DNA of 64,000 nucleotides from Liolophura sinensis (Eukaryota; Mollusca; Polyplacophora; Chitonida; Chitonidae). Below the pieces are notes generated by a model, which was not told the origin of the DNA, searched no databases, and worked only from the letters and a program-made list of their open reading frames with translations. A program made the position numbers and the translations under genes. The stretch covers positions 28,172,628 through 28,236,627 of the forward strand of contig NC_088305.1 of NCBI RefSeq assembly GCF_032854445.1, read 5' to 3'. How positions within the stretch are numbered: position 1 is the first letter of the stretch; the number at the start of each line of letters is the position of its first letter. Shown piece after piece: positions 22,207 through 34,865 of the stretch.

Positions 22207-25200
22207 ATGTATAGTGTTGATTCCTACGACGGAATGTATTCCTCCACGCCATCAAGAATCCCTGATTCTTACTGTACTGAATACTCCGATGGTAAGAAAA
22301 TATTGGCACAGTTTATATATTCATCAAGTTTTTTTAACTCATGTTCTGTCCAAAACCTGTGTGTAAAAGACTATTTGGCGCAAACATTATTTCAAATTGC
22401 CGCGATATGGCTGCAATAGCGAGAAAATAGCACATACGTATAGTTATGTAACAGAGCGTTTCACGTTGGCTCGTATTATAAAACTCACTGGCAACAGCAG
22501 CGTAATTGTTATTGTTGCTTAGAATGACACGAATTAACTCACTAATTACGGCGTAATTAGCAATCTCGGTCCTATCGTATGTCACCATCGATAAATTGTT
22601 CATGCAATTGCAATATAGAGATTGATGACAATCTATGCTCAAACAACTATACAATGCCATCCCTTTTCAAATCCAGACCATTATATTTCCATCGTATTTC
22701 CGAGCTTCGTGTTTTGTTGATAAAACCTGTTGGACAGTAGTTACAAAAAAGGGGGGGGGGGGGAATTTTGAGCCGAAAGGACAAAATGTCCCTGTTAAGT
22801 GCAGCAATATATAGCGTCCAGACTGGTAAGGAAAACATTGCGCTGAAATCGTAAAACTATGACATGTTTGACTAAGGTGTGTTACAACATCCCCGGTGGG
22901 TGTAATTTAAAAGACGGTAAGATATGAAGAATGTCCATCCCACGCTGTGAGTGTACCCCCAAGAAAAAGGACGTCCCCATTAAACCCCTATTCTTTAGCT
23001 TTGAGCTCACCACCCTATAAGTATTCCCAAGGTGTACTGCATCCGCCTAGGTGAACTAGGGGTAGGGACAACCCATTGTACTTCCAGCTAATCCATGACA
23101 CGCTCGTTAAGTAAGAGTGGGTTTTTAACGCCCGTATGACCATGTCGACCCACCTGTCCGAGACGGCTGCAATAACAATATGGCTATCACAACATATCTA
23201 TACATTGTTTTCACCAACAATCGTTCCCAGCGGCTGTAGACGTCTCGTCATGCTTGGTAGGCGATGATGTTCAAACTACGGATCAGGCAAAGACTGCAAA
23301 CCCTTTAATTAGGGTTTCGTTTCTCTTCCCATTACCCAAAGCTCGAGTGAAAAGCCTTCCAAATTTTTCAACCTTCTCTGTTACTGAAGTGCTGTGTGAT
23401 GCAATCGCTGTTCGTTTATACATTGGCTTCGCTAAGCCAACAGTCAGTGCGTTTGTCAAGTACAATTCTCCGATCGGTATACCTCTAGATATGATAAAAA
23501 TTTAAAACAAACAAAATATAAAGAACAGCAGTTTGCTACGAAAACATTATCAAAGAAAATGCCATCGACCACACAAGCTTTGAGAATGTCTCGTTTCTTT
23601 CATTTCATAGATTTCTTCTTCTAATTATGTGCAAATTATACTAAATTTTCTGTTTCTGTTCCATTCATATTTATATATTTCATTGTTTTATTTCTAGTTT
23701 CTTCACTGGACTCATGCGTGGTAGAGGATAACATGTCACACCCTCACCCAGGCTGTAACACTCTGGCCAGTGTGGACAAAACCACCAACGAAATGATTCA
23801 ATATTCGTCAGATTCCATGTCCTTCACCAATACCGCTGATCTTTGCGACGACCTTCGCTTCATCATAGGCATGCCAGAAATGTGCGACGTCAAATTTCTT
23901 GTTGGTCGCGAGAAAACGCCAGTCCACGCCGTCAAGGCTATCCTAGCAACGAGAAGCAGGTAAAACCCATGTCTGGAGAAAGCCCGAAAAAGCAATTAGT
24001 GTAATCCATTCTGGTATCTCGATTGTTACTTAGGTAAATATAAACATATCAGCTCAAACTCTCATTTTTATTCATTATCCTTTTATGTATCTATGTAACA
24101 TTGAACTTTTCGATAAAGATTTGTTTGTAATCTTTATCGAATGAATTTAGCAGTACTTTTTGCAGCGAGATATGCTACTTGTGCTGTGTTAATTAGTAAG
24201 CCCTTGTTGATTTATCCAATATAAAAAAAATTGTAAATTTTAAGTTTTACGATTAAGTCTTCACTGCTTGAAACCATATTGGATTTCTGTATTGCTTTCA
24301 CGTATAAATATGTCTGCCCATTTTTATTTTTAAAGAGAGTTCTACAAGATGATATTAACCAATCAAAGAACGGCTTCTTCCCGTGCACTTGAAACACCGA
24401 AAAAGCAAAACACCTTTTTGAACAAGCTGAAAAAATTACGACGGAGAAGTGCTCCGCCCACTACCCAACCTGTAACATCCGCTTCCGGTCACCTGATTAT
24501 CGATATTGACGACTTCGACGCGGAGACGTTCCAACGTTTGATTTCGTACCTACATAGCGGCAGTATTAACGTGAATATTGACACAGTTATAGGTAGGCAT
24601 TCATTATTTTAGTGCTGCAACATTTTTCTTTGGTCCCATCACGCCTTTGTGCGAAGATAATATCTTGGAAACCAAATTTGTTGGAGATCAAAGAAAGACA
24701 ACGCATAATAATCCGTATTGTTTCATCAGGTTAATTTTAACCTTTTATTAGATCTGCATAATATGGACTTATAGGTCAAAGTCATTAGGTAATCAATCAC
24801 ATGAATAAACGTAAATTTGATTTATTTCACCAGGTGTCATGAACGCAGCTGATTCCTATGGACTGGAAGACCTTCGTTCGGCCTGCTTTGAGTTTGCCAG
24901 CAAACTAATTGACATCAAATCCGTCCTACAGCTGCTGACGTCATCGGAGAAATACGTCAGCTTCCGATGGACCAAATACATAAAAGCTGAGGTTAGAAAA
25001 AGTATTGCTTTTCTAAAGGTTAAAGCGAGTAAATAGTTCACAGCAACACTTATGAAGTTGAATGTGCTTCATCACAAAATACGTTTTACAAAAGAAGTTT
25101 ATACGCAAACCACTATGCTGAGAGCGCTTTATAACATCTTTAGACACAAACTAATTTGTGAAAGTGCTCTTCCTATTTTGTCCGACTGCCATCTTATAAG

Positions 25201-25856
25201 TGAAAACGTCTTGGTATGGCATTACACAGGCGTCTCATCTCATCAAATGAAATCAGATCAACTTTTCTCTTTGTACACCCGCATGAATAATTCGTTTTAT
25301 TTACGTGTTACTAATGTTTGCAAAATTTTTGCAGATTTTGGAGTTCATCGCTGAAAAAGCTCAAGACGTGCTGAAGCATCCAGACTTCGAAAATTTATCG
25401 AAACAATCAGCCGTTTCAATTTTCTTAAGACCAGAGCTAAGAGCTACGGAGGAAACGAAATGGGATGCAGCTCTTCGTTGGAGCAGAAACTACTGTAATA
25501 AACGCGAAATGAATTTGTTTCGAAGCACAATCAAGATCTTTACACCCAGGATCAACTTTAACGACATTCCTTTGGATAAACTGACCAGAGAAATTCGCCC
25601 ACTATCTATTCTACCCTCAGCCCTCATTGACCGAGCAATTGCGCATCAGGGCTCACCTCGAATCGTGATTGGTCAAGAGCGGACCCCATTTACAGCCCCA
25701 CAGAAGCCTCCAAGACGACGCACCAACGTCCGCAGATCTCTGCCATTGCACGTTGAACCCCGCAGTACGCATGTGCAGAAGAGAAAATCACCCACTTTCC
25801 CATCATCCGAATCATGCGACAGTGGAATGGCATCATCACTGGATGACTCTTCGTAG
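22207..25856 (+). CDS. BTB/POZ-BACK protein, gprs (serine-enriched protein) family, complete
   Basis: Five exons join in phase: 22207-22291, 23698-23959, 24336-24592, 24834-24991 and 25335-25856, giving 427 aa. All junctions are GT/AG. The BTB domain opens with DLCDDLRFIIGMPEMCDVKF, then a 'VGREKTPVHAVKAILATRSR' block and 'EFYKMIL'. A basic Ser/Thr-containing insert (about 35 residues, 'LKKLRRRSAPP') splits the BTB domain, as in the Drosophila gprs family. The BTB then ends in 'DDFDAETFQRLISYLHSGSI' and 'VMNAADSYGLEDLRSACFEF'. A BACK domain follows (ILEFIAEKAQDVLKHPDFEN, 'LRATEETKWDAALRWSRNYC'). The C-terminus is basic, then Ser-rich and probably disordered. Proteins of this kind dimerise through BTB and often bind cullin-3; the role of this family is poorly known. 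The ATG at 22207 has A at -3, but the frame stays open back to 22078, so the start is not certain. A partial paralogue starts at 62806. Confidence 0.9.
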
Positions 25857-26222
25857 ATCTGAAATGATCCAGTCATGACTTTAACCCACCACTATTGGGT
25901 GCGCGATGGTGCTATATTTCCCCGCCTTCTTCGCACAATGGCGGATTTCGTGCAGACATAAATCTAAAAGGTAGTCTGCCTCAAATGTTTTAAAAGGCAT
26001 CTGTTTTTTAGCTTATTATCGTTTGAGTGCTCTCATTTGTCGTACACACAGTTAGAGATATAGGCTTTCTGCCCTTAATCACATGGTCAAAGCGTTGGAC
26101 TCTTTCTTTGTTTATATAGACTTAAGTGTAATGTTTTGTTAATAGTTTATGTATATCTTGTTACAAAATGTTATAGTGATAATTTTTTGCCTGTCGAACA
26201 TAACCTGGCAAAACCAGATGGA

Positions 26223-26228
26223 AATAAA
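26223..26228 (+). promoter_or_regulatory. Candidate polyadenylation signal of BTB gene 1
   Basis: AATAAA lies 367 bases after the stop codon, giving a 3' UTR of ordinary length. No other support. Confidence 0.35.
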
Positions 26229-26459
26229 AAGAAAAACTCAGCACTAAATACAAAGAATTTGTTATGTCGATTTTCACTGACCTGCATGTTGGGGAAATAT
26301 ACATGTCAAAGGGAAAATCTAGGGATTTTGCAGCTGGATAAAACAATAAGCGCCAATAAATGGAATGCATTTGGACATTTTCTCACCCACATGTGTACAA
26401 ACACATCACCATCGATGCTTCTATTGGTTAAACAATTATATGAACAGTTAGAATAATAC

Positions 26460-26705
26460 GCCAAATGAGGTAAATTCTCTAACTCAGTGTGACCTTCTGC
26501 AAACTATCACACTAGTTTCAGTCTTTATGTTGTTATCCTTTAATTTTTATGCCTGCGTAAAGCAAGATTCTTTCTGGTGGGCTCACAGATCTGGACGTCA
26601 GCATTTTAGTAATCCTAGACCATGAAGGTCTCATAAATTCTAATTAACATCACAGCAGTTTTTGTATATAATTCTGCTTAAGCCATGGCACTGAAACGTT
26701 TGAAT
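26460..26705. other. Non-coding DNA after BTB gene 1
   Basis: Nothing recognisable apart from ordinary AT-rich sequence leading into the SINE cluster. Confidence 0.4.
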
Positions 26706-27125
26706 ATAAATATTATATTTATTTATTTATTTATTTATTTGATTGGTGTTTTACGCCGTACTCAAGAATATTTCACTTATACGACATCGGCCATCATTAT
26801 GGTGTGAGGAAACCGGGCAGCGCCCGGGGGAAACCCACGACCATCCGCACGTTGCTGAAAGACCTTCCCTCTTACGGCCGGAGAGGAAACACTCATTTAT
26901 TTATTGATTTGATTGGTGTTTTAGGCGATACTCAAGAATATTTCACTTAGGAGGAAACATTTACTATAATAAAACCATAACTGAAGAATTAAGTTGACCA
27001 AAGATAAGATCACCAGTTACGTGTAACCATTTGTCAACTATCATACCGTCATTCTTCCCACGATAATGCCGATCGCTGTCGTGTAAGTGAAATATAAAAA
27101 CTCCAATCAAATAAATAAATAAACA
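26706..27125. mobile_element. Cluster of three SINE pieces in two orientations
   Basis: 26706-26890 is a minus-strand SINE body with tail. 26894-26952 is a second minus-strand 3' fragment starting 'tttatttattgatttgattg'. 27057-27125 is a plus-strand 3' fragment with 'gtcgtgtaagtgaaatataa' and an (aaat)n tail. The second and third pieces face each other around 100 bp of other sequence and could pair as a hairpin. Confidence 0.8.
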
Positions 27126-27901
27126 AATACATCTTTTTAGTCGTTTTCTTTCAGATAATTCGTATTCACGACAAAAATCGACAGCTTCAACTGAATATGT
27201 ATATTCCTTCACTTTTTTGTGGTTTTTCAGAAAAAAATTATTCTTTCGACAAGAAAAGGTGAAATTATTCGGCATAACCTGAAAGAGACACTGATATATT
27301 AACATTTCAAATCAAGAAAAGTGAAGTCTTGATATAATTGTCCAGTTGTTTAGTGAGATATTTCTTCCTTTGCATGGACAAATTAATTTTGATATTTTAG
27401 TAGGCTATATCAGGAAAATTATTTTTGAAGAGGCTGCAGTTTACAGTAATTGCTTCCATTATCACTTACAATTCACAAGGCAAAGCTTACTAAAATATCT
27501 GGTCTATTTACGGATTACACTGCATCTTTTTGTAATCGTCTGAATAAAAAAGTCAATTTAAGAAAACATTTTGACCATGAGAAATTAATAAACACCCTCC
27601 AAAAGCCAGTTTGCAGTTTGTGTACTAATGTACATTCCACAAGTGTTCTATATTTACGTCTACCATCAGTACAATACAGTTGTGCCAGGCCTATGTAAAC
27701 TGATATAATTCTAAGTCACGTAATCCACCATTCGTACGGTAGGAAAGGGCGTTCTCTGTTGACAATCACAAGGTTTCAAAACAACTAAAAACCTCACTTC
27801 CTAATGTAAAATAGGTGTATAAGAAATATTGTTTAAAGAAAAGACCTAAAAAAATCGAGGTAGGCGTCACTAAAAAGGTCACTTAAAGTCACTTAATGCA
27901 T
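27126..27901. other. Non-coding stretch
   Basis: No gene or repeat recognised; the frames seen at 27346-27698 have no splice support. Confidence 0.4.
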
Positions 27902-28246
27902 AAAAATACTTTAATTTATTTTCTTTTAGATATTTGTGAAAAGTTTCACAGGCATTCAAGTACTTGAATTCTAAGGTGGGCTTTATGGCCCGTAGTATCA
28001 GAGGTTAGGAACTCTTACGTCACAGAAAGTTGGACTGACTCTTTTACCTATGAGTAAAATAATGTTATATTAATAATAATTAATATTAATAATAATAATA
28101 ATTACTGAAATAATGTTCCAAAACTTCTTTCCTTAGTCAGAGTTCTTATATACCGTCAGTGTGGTCCATAAAGCCCACCATAGTATTCAAATATTTGAAT
28201 GCCTTTCTCAAAAATCTGAAAAATATAAATGAAAGTATTTTTACTC
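27902..28246. mobile_element. MITE with ~85-bp terminal inverted repeats
   Basis: The left arm begins 'aaaaatactttaatttattt' and ends 'aggtgggctttatgg' near 27988. The right arm, reverse complemented, begins 'aaaaatactttcatttatat' and ends 'atggtgggctttatgg' near 28168. 'aggcattcaa.ta.ttgaat' is shared by both. The centre is a (taa)n-rich loop with no coding capacity. Confidence 0.85.
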
Positions 28247-29884
28247 ATAATTTTCCGTAATTGGTATTATGAACCTTACGTTATATTTTAGCTTTCTTTT
28301 ACTTTAGTAGATGATGCTGGTTGTGTGAAAAAGAAACAAGCAGCCATCATCAGTTTCACTGACAGAATGCGTGAACTATAATGAGCGCATCACATAGTTG
28401 AATCTAGTGTTTCACCAGACGCTAGAGGTGGTATAAGCAACAACCTTGGCATTTAAAACTCAATCGACGGCGTTAAACCCCAAGCAAGCAAGCACGCACG
28501 CATTCACTCACTCACTTACTTACTCAGTCACTCAGAACACGACTTAAGCTATAAGGCGATTAAAAAGACAAATCAACGGTACTGAAGCAATGTGAGTTAA
28601 AACCTGGCGGAATAGGAAGTGTAATAGACAAGTACGTATATATACACAGTAAACGACTTAGTCTAGCTTAAAAGACGTGGCTTGTAAAGACAGTCTTAAC
28701 ACCTTCAAGTAATTATAATATTGATGCTGTGGCTCGGTTGGTTTCACTAAACCCTGGATGGATAAGCTAGTGTGAGCTCTTTAGTCAAAGTGTCAGACTG
28801 GCTTTCGAGAGCGGACCAACGGATTTCCGGCATGGGCTTTAATTCAATGTACTTGTTATTTGGATTTGGCTGATTTGCATAAGGGAAACAATTATGCAGG
28901 TATGCAGTGGAAGTAACCGAGTTAATCTACGTGGAAAATTACTGTTATCTGTAACAGTTGAACATATATAGAATTATAACTCTTTGAATTTCATTCCCAT
29001 AATACGCCGATTTAACGGGATTTAAATGGCCGAACATATCAAGCCATCTGTTAATAAAGGCTTAAGAATTGAATTATTTCCGTACAACTACGTCGACATG
29101 GTGTTTTTTTTAAGTGAAAGAAAGTAAGCTGTGGTGAGTGAGATTTTGTTTTAGACAAATCGAATATACGTCATCTAAACACATTTCATGGGCTGTGGTG
29201 GTTACAACTCCTTGGGTATGACCAAAGGTTCGAATCCAAAAGTTGATACTTTGTCTTAAATGGCATATACAAATTCATTTGAATCGTTGTGTAAATTAGC
29301 ACCATGTCAAACAAGCCCGTACATTGGTTGGTTATGGCATCTGACGTAATTTCTTTTGATGAGAATCACGTGTGAACTGATGACCTGACTAGATAGCGGT
29401 AAAATACCTGGAAAGGTCTCTGGAGTTACGTCCCTCCGCTCTGGAAACAAAGAATGGCTGAATGTTCGTGTTGTCTCAACCTAATACTATGCTATAAAGG
29501 ACAAGGCAACTGTCCGTAATCAGGCTAATTGCCACTCTGGAGAACATTTCAGATCAAATTTCATTTCCCACCATTCTACGGTCGTTGTTGTAGCCAACAA
29601 AACATGTGTTGTATATACCGCAGCTGCATGTTATATGGCGGGGATTTTTTATATTCCTCGTCCATGTATATGAGTATTGATTTACAACTTCAATAAATGG
29701 CCGTGCGATTATTGACCCAGAACACCATTATTGGTTGATGGCTGGTATACGAATGTCTGGTTCGACGCATAGATATATTTGCTACATATTTTGGTCTAAT
29801 AGCAGAAAAACGGGATGAAAATAGGATAATTGGTCACGATTTGGAGGAGGGTGATAGCAAATTGTATTGACAACAACACAGTCC
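28247..29884. other. Mostly non-coding, with family B 3' end at 28440-28530
   Basis: 'ggcgttaaaccccaagcaag' followed by a (cact/tcac)-type tail at 28465-28530 is the 3' end of a family B SINE. tRNA-like fragments appear near 28730 ('gctgtggctcggttggtttc') and 29190 ('aaaggttcgaatccaaa', a B-box), probably decayed SINE heads. No gene. Confidence 0.5.
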
Positions 29885-30048
29885 AGTTCATAATGCCTCC
29901 CCACTCTAGTCGTACTCGGGAAGGCCTGCCAGAAGGTCGTGCACGAAATTCCCCGGGACTCTGTGCAGGTTCTCCAACCCTAATGCCCACCGCAGTCCTT
30001 TAAGTGAAATATTCTTAACACGTGAAAACACCAATCAAATAAATAAAA
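29885..30048 (+). mobile_element. tRNA-derived SINE, diverged
   Basis: 'gtactcgggaaggcctgcca' and 'taagtgaaatattcttaaca' followed by 'caatcaaataaataaa' match the main SINE body with many substitutions. Confidence 0.75.
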
Positions 30049-31329
30049 TGATGTCCTCTCGAGGATTCTTAGGAAGCAATCTCCTTTAAGTAGCTGACAG
30101 TTTAAAGGCTCTGGTTCGACAATATTTATATTAGTCCACAGGAAAATCTATTGAAAAACAACAAGGAAAAGGTTTAAACACCGATGGTCATTTGTCAGAT
30201 TGCTTATTCAGGTTTGTAATTTTTTTAAATGATCTACATTTCACTCCTATATTTAGCTTATTCATTGTACTAGTTTACTGGTCCGGAGAAAAACAGTCAA
30301 TTAATACTAACAAAACATGACGTTACGCGACATTTTGGCCACCAAGCTCGCGATGTCGTTATCGGTTCTCTTTGACCACATATCGAATCAAACCGCACTC
30401 GTATCTGTCAATTGCTGTGTGGTTCTACCCAAGAAAACATACGGTATTGATGTTCTACCCAGATAAGTGCCATTTAAAGACTTCTGGGTTCACATCAATC
30501 GCCCAAGACTCTGCAGTTCATTTTAGGATTGTTGTACAATGGACAGGGGCTCAGCTCAGCCTTCAAGTGGACCCTTCCGTCTTTAGGAAAGCAAAAGGTC
30601 ATAGTCGATGAAATCCCACTTATGTCGTCACAGAAGCGGTAACATAAGTCTATTTAAATGCTAGTTAGGGTCGAATACTTAAAAGTTCATTCACACCCCT
30701 CATTGTGGCCCATTGTCCCACCCGGAACCCATCGGGTGCCTGCCCCACCATGGCCCATTTACTGCCTGTGGGTGTTAACGCCCATTACGTCAGATTCTAA
30801 TGGTCTTCAGTGAGATTACCCGACTATAAGTAGGTGGCGACACGCTATTGTGTGACCGAGTAAAACATGATAGACAAATAATGCTGGGCAGTGACTGTCC
30901 GAGATGTTGAACAGAGCGAAATGCTTGTATGAAATGGCGCTGGCGGAAGGTGGGACAACAATACGGGCTGATTCGAACATAATCTATGTGGGAATTTATT
31001 TACTGGTTTACAGTGAACATTCAGGGATGCTTTTTATCCTGCGCTTAACCGACGTAATACACCACGAGATTTACTGCATGGTAAACCGGACAAGGCTTTG
31101 ATGAGGTCATTGATTTTCATGACCACAAACACATACGACTCATTTAGATCCATATTTATTTATTTAGTTATTTCATTTATTTCATTGATGTTTAACGCTC
31201 TGCTCAAGCAGCATGGTTTAAGGGTGAATAAAATACGGTTCCGGAACTCACAATCGCACTTCATTGTTTACCTGACAAACCTCCTTCACTTCAAGACTTC
31301 AAGCCATTGTGGAACTAGCGAGAGCTGGA
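30049..31329. other. Non-coding stretch
   Basis: No supported gene. 30695-30850 contains a GC-richer, repeat-like patch ('ggcccattgtcccacccgga', 'gtgttaacgcccattacgtc') similar in feel to 22900-23150 but not aligned with confidence. Confidence 0.35.
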
Positions 31330-31620
31330 GACGACCCCCTGACTGCATTATGAAGGGGACCGCTTGGGTGTGCTGCCTGGCTTGGCGCTCAAAACTGAGA
31401 GGCTAGAGCAAGGAAATAGGAATGCTTTGCGCCGTGTCAGTATAACGTCACTGGGTGGCGTGTCATGTCCGGTGTCTTCGGCATGATACTTCTGAGGCGG
31501 CGGCACTGTGGCGCCACGGACTTGCCCTGTCACAAGTAGACACAGTATATGTACACACACCTAATGAATCCTCGTCATTAACTCGACTTAAACTGTTAAG
31601 ACAGAAACCCTCAAGAATAC
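31330..31620 (+). mobile_element. Family B SINE, second copy
   Basis: The body 'ggcgctcaaaactgagaggc', 'ggcgtgtcatgtccggtgtc' and 'gtacacacacctaatgaatc' aligns with 3895-4110. The usual 3' end (cgtaaaacccc) is degraded or lost. Confidence 0.6.
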
Positions 31621-32554
31621 ATACATATACCGGGTTAAGGACTGTTACATGGGATTTGGAGAGACCGACATTTATGACCAATGGCAGTAAATTACCTACG
31701 AAGTAATCAATGATACAAACAAATGATAGGCCATACCTTAGCTGAAATGTTTCCCTTAAAATTTTGTCTTTTTCATAATCATGAGAGACCATTAATAAGA
31801 GCGCTTTTGTTTCTGAAATTGGACCTGTTCAAAATCATACAAAATTAAAAAAATTAAAAAGAGAAATAAGTTCAAAAATACACAAACCCTTAATCCCTAT
31901 CAATAAGGAGAGATGTAGCTAACTTAAGTTGATCACCGAAGGCTTCATCCAGTGGATATGACATAACGAATGCCAAACAATTGGCGTCACTAAACCCATT
32001 CCTGGCAAATACATATGAATTATAATAAAAGACTTGCAGCACAAAGGGTAAAACTAGAACAGCGACGACTGTCAACGTGTGATAACCGGCAAACAGTCAC
32101 ACGCAACGGGTGAATCACGGCCTCTAGTCAACATACCTAAGGAAAATAGTTTACATACCGATCAATTAGGTCTGATTTTAACAAAAACAACCAACGTCCA
32201 AATTTTTTATTTATTTTAAAGACATACATATACCATTTTTTCTGCTGATAATCTTTACATGGGCAAGTAATACGGTATATCAGCCGGGTTTCACTTGAAA
32301 GCCTTAGCAGCTGGGGGAGGGGTGGGGACAAGCGTTTTCCTCAGTCGAGATCCTGCGCTTCTACTTCTACGACAGTGGTTTGGTTAACTATACCATAAGA
32401 AACTGACTCACAACTGAAATAAGCCACTGCATTTCGGGTATTGAACAATCTCCTTAACACAAAATCGAAGCCATGCCAAGAATAACAGCTGGATTCGAAC
32501 CCGTAGAAATACTGATCTATGGCTAGTGGTGAGCAAAAAAGATCGTTCATATTA
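31621..32554. other. Non-coding stretch
   Basis: 'cttgcagcacaaagggtaaa' and 'gcgacgactgtcaacgtgtg' near 32030-32100 echo 14190-14260 ('cagcacagagactaaatcca', 'gcgacgacagtgtgctacct'), with 'gtcacacgcaacgggtga' against 'gatcacacgtaaccgatgaa'. This suggests another low-copy repeat family. No gene. Confidence 0.4.
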
Positions 32555-32785
32555 CTCCTTCAAAGAAGGTGGTCGCTGTGAGTTGAAATCCAGCTCATGC
32601 TGGCTTCTTCTCCGGCCGTAACTGGGAAGGTCTGTCAGCAATCTGCGAATGGTCGTGGGTTCCCCCCCCCCCCCCCCGGGCTTTGCCGGGTTTCCTCCCA
32701 CCATAATGCTGACCGCCGTCGTATAAGTGAAATATTCTTGAGTACGGTGTAAAACACCAATCAAATAAATAAATAAAATCAAAGA
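32555..32785 (+). mobile_element. tRNA-derived SINE with C-homopolymer
   Basis: Near full-length body (from the 'ggtcgctgtgagttgaaatc' head remnant to 'caccaatcaaataaataaat'). A run of about 17 C at 32660-32676 interrupts the usual 'gtttcccccgggct' segment. Confidence 0.85.
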
Positions 32786-33259
32786 AGGTTTTGCATGGAG
32801 TAAGTACACAGTTTACCACTTCTCCGTGAGTTAACGAAGAATAACCCTTAGAGAAGTATGAGAATAAATCCTGATTTTGTCGGATAAACAGAAAGTTACT
32901 CGTGTAGTTTAGACATAGTATAATTGTATATTGTATTTTTATGCATTTATATTTATCATTTATTTATTTATTTGTTTATTTATTTAGTGATTGACACTGA
33001 CACATGCAATGGTGGTCGGCTTTTTGAACGGACATAGCTAGCCATGACCAGAGCATAAATTACTGACATAGACATGTAGTGGTGTTATCCAGCCTCTTGT
33101 TTTGTTTTGTTGTTTTTTGTTGGTGTTGTTGTTTTTGGGGGGGGGGGGTTGTTTTGTTTGTATTTTTGGTTTTATGTTAACAACCCGAGCAATAAGTCCT
33201 TGATGTGGAAAGCAAGAATATGGAACATTATATAAATTAAAAACAATATTCTGCCTGCA

Positions 33260-33770
33260 TTTTCCCTCTCCGGTTGAACGTGGGAACGTTTGCCAGCAAC
33301 CTACACATATAGTCGTGCGTTTCCTCTGGGTTCTGCTCGGTTCCTCCAACGATAATACTGGCCGCCTATTGGGTTTTTTCTGGGCAGCTGGAATACAAAT
33401 GCCTGCTGTAAACGCCTAGATTGGGTATATTCTCACAAACCTCGTACGTGATGTCACACTTATTTACGTTTTTATTAGTCCTCTATGCTAGTGCCAGTCC
33501 CATCAGTCCGTCCGCCAGTACGTCAGCCTTTTGTATTGCTTTATATACCGGTCAAGTTTGAGTGTCCTCCAATTTCAACAAACTTCTAGCCCTTTGTGTC
33601 CTGTTTCGGCCTTTGACAATTTTCCACCCAGCATAATGTTGGCCCCGTCGTATAAATGGAATATTTCTTAGTACGGTGTAAAACCCCAATTAAATAAATA
33701 AATAAAAATATAAGTAAATAAATAAATAAATAAATAAATAAAATTTAAAAATAAACTCGTCCTGGTGTTT
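33260..33770 (+). mobile_element. Two SINE segments separated by about 240 bp
   Basis: 33275-33365 carries the 5' body ('acgtgggaacgtttgccagc', 'aatactggccgcc'). 33608-33770 carries the 3' body ('cagcataatgttggccccgt', 'agtacggtgtaaaacccc') and an (aaat)n tail. The break falls at about the same point of the consensus, so this may be one SINE split by an insertion, or two truncated copies. Confidence 0.6.
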
Positions 33771-34299
33771 AATTATAAAGACTGTGTTTAGCAATTACAG
33801 GGTTGTGTTTATTACAGTGTAACGGATTTTTCAATGACTTGCGTTACTAAGAGTAATCAAATGCTCTTTTATATAGCAGCCGCCCGTTAGAGAATCTCAA
33901 ATGTGAGCTCCTGTAGACGAGCAAACTACTAGAAACTGTATGTCAGACAAACTGAAATAAAATCTCTGAACCTTATTACGATCTTGACGATTTGTATATT
34001 CTAAGCGGTATGATTTACACTCGTCGATCACTCAGGACTTTCGGTTACTGGAGACATCACTACATATAAATGAATGAATGATTGAATGAATGATTGAACG
34101 CCACTTGGGCAATATTGCAGCCTATACACTATAAAACAAACATTTGGTAACCAGGTTTGGACCTAACACGTGGTACTAGGTTATAAGGTGTCACTGGAGC
34201 ACACATTTGATAAATCATTGGTGAATAAACTGAAATTGATAGTTCTCATAACTTTTCTCACTGCAGACAGGTACATATTTGTTTGTACCTCTGGTGTCC
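33771..34299. other. Non-coding stretch
   Basis: No gene. A short (atga/tgaatga)n patch lies at 34070-34100. Confidence 0.4.
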
Positions 34300-34865
34300 A
34301 GCATACTGATATATGATGATACTTCACCGACCCGATACTGATATCTGGTGATAAAATACCTCTTCCGACCAGCTTACTGATAAATGAGGATAAAATACCT
34401 CTGCCGACCAGCTTACTGATAAATGAGGATAAAATACCTCTGCCGACCAGCTACTGATAAATGAGGATAAAATACATCTGCCGACCAGCTTACTGGTAAA
34501 TGAGGATAAAATACCTCTGCCGTCAGGATACTGATATATGATGACACCTTCACTGACCGATACTGATATTTGGTGTTAAAATACCTCTTCCGACCAGCTT
34601 ACTGATAAAAAAAATACCTCTGGCGCCCAGCATACTGATACATGATGATAACTTCATCGACCGATACTGATATCTGGTGTTAAAATACCTCTTCCGACTA
34701 GCTTACTTACAAATGAGGATAAATACCTCTTCCGACCAGCTTACTGATAATGAGGATAAAATACCGCTTCCGACCAGCTTACTGATAAATGAGGATAAAA
34801 TACATCTGCCAACTAGCTTACTGATAAATGAGGATAAAATATCTCTGTCGACCAGCTTAATGGTG
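34300..34865 (+). repeat. 39-bp minisatellite
   Basis: Units of 39 bp ('ccgaccagcttactgataaa' + 'tgaggataaaatacctctg') recur about a dozen times, with a recurring variant 'gatactgatatctggtg'. The variant appears at about 34330, 34560 and 34670, giving a higher-order pattern. Because 39 is divisible by 3 the array reads as a 13-residue repeat in open frame; this is a by-product of the period. Confidence 0.9.

Noticed and set aside
21803-22366. 187-residue frame overlapping the first BTB exon
   Set aside because: It is in a different frame from the exon that joins correctly to the BTB domain, and shows no domain.
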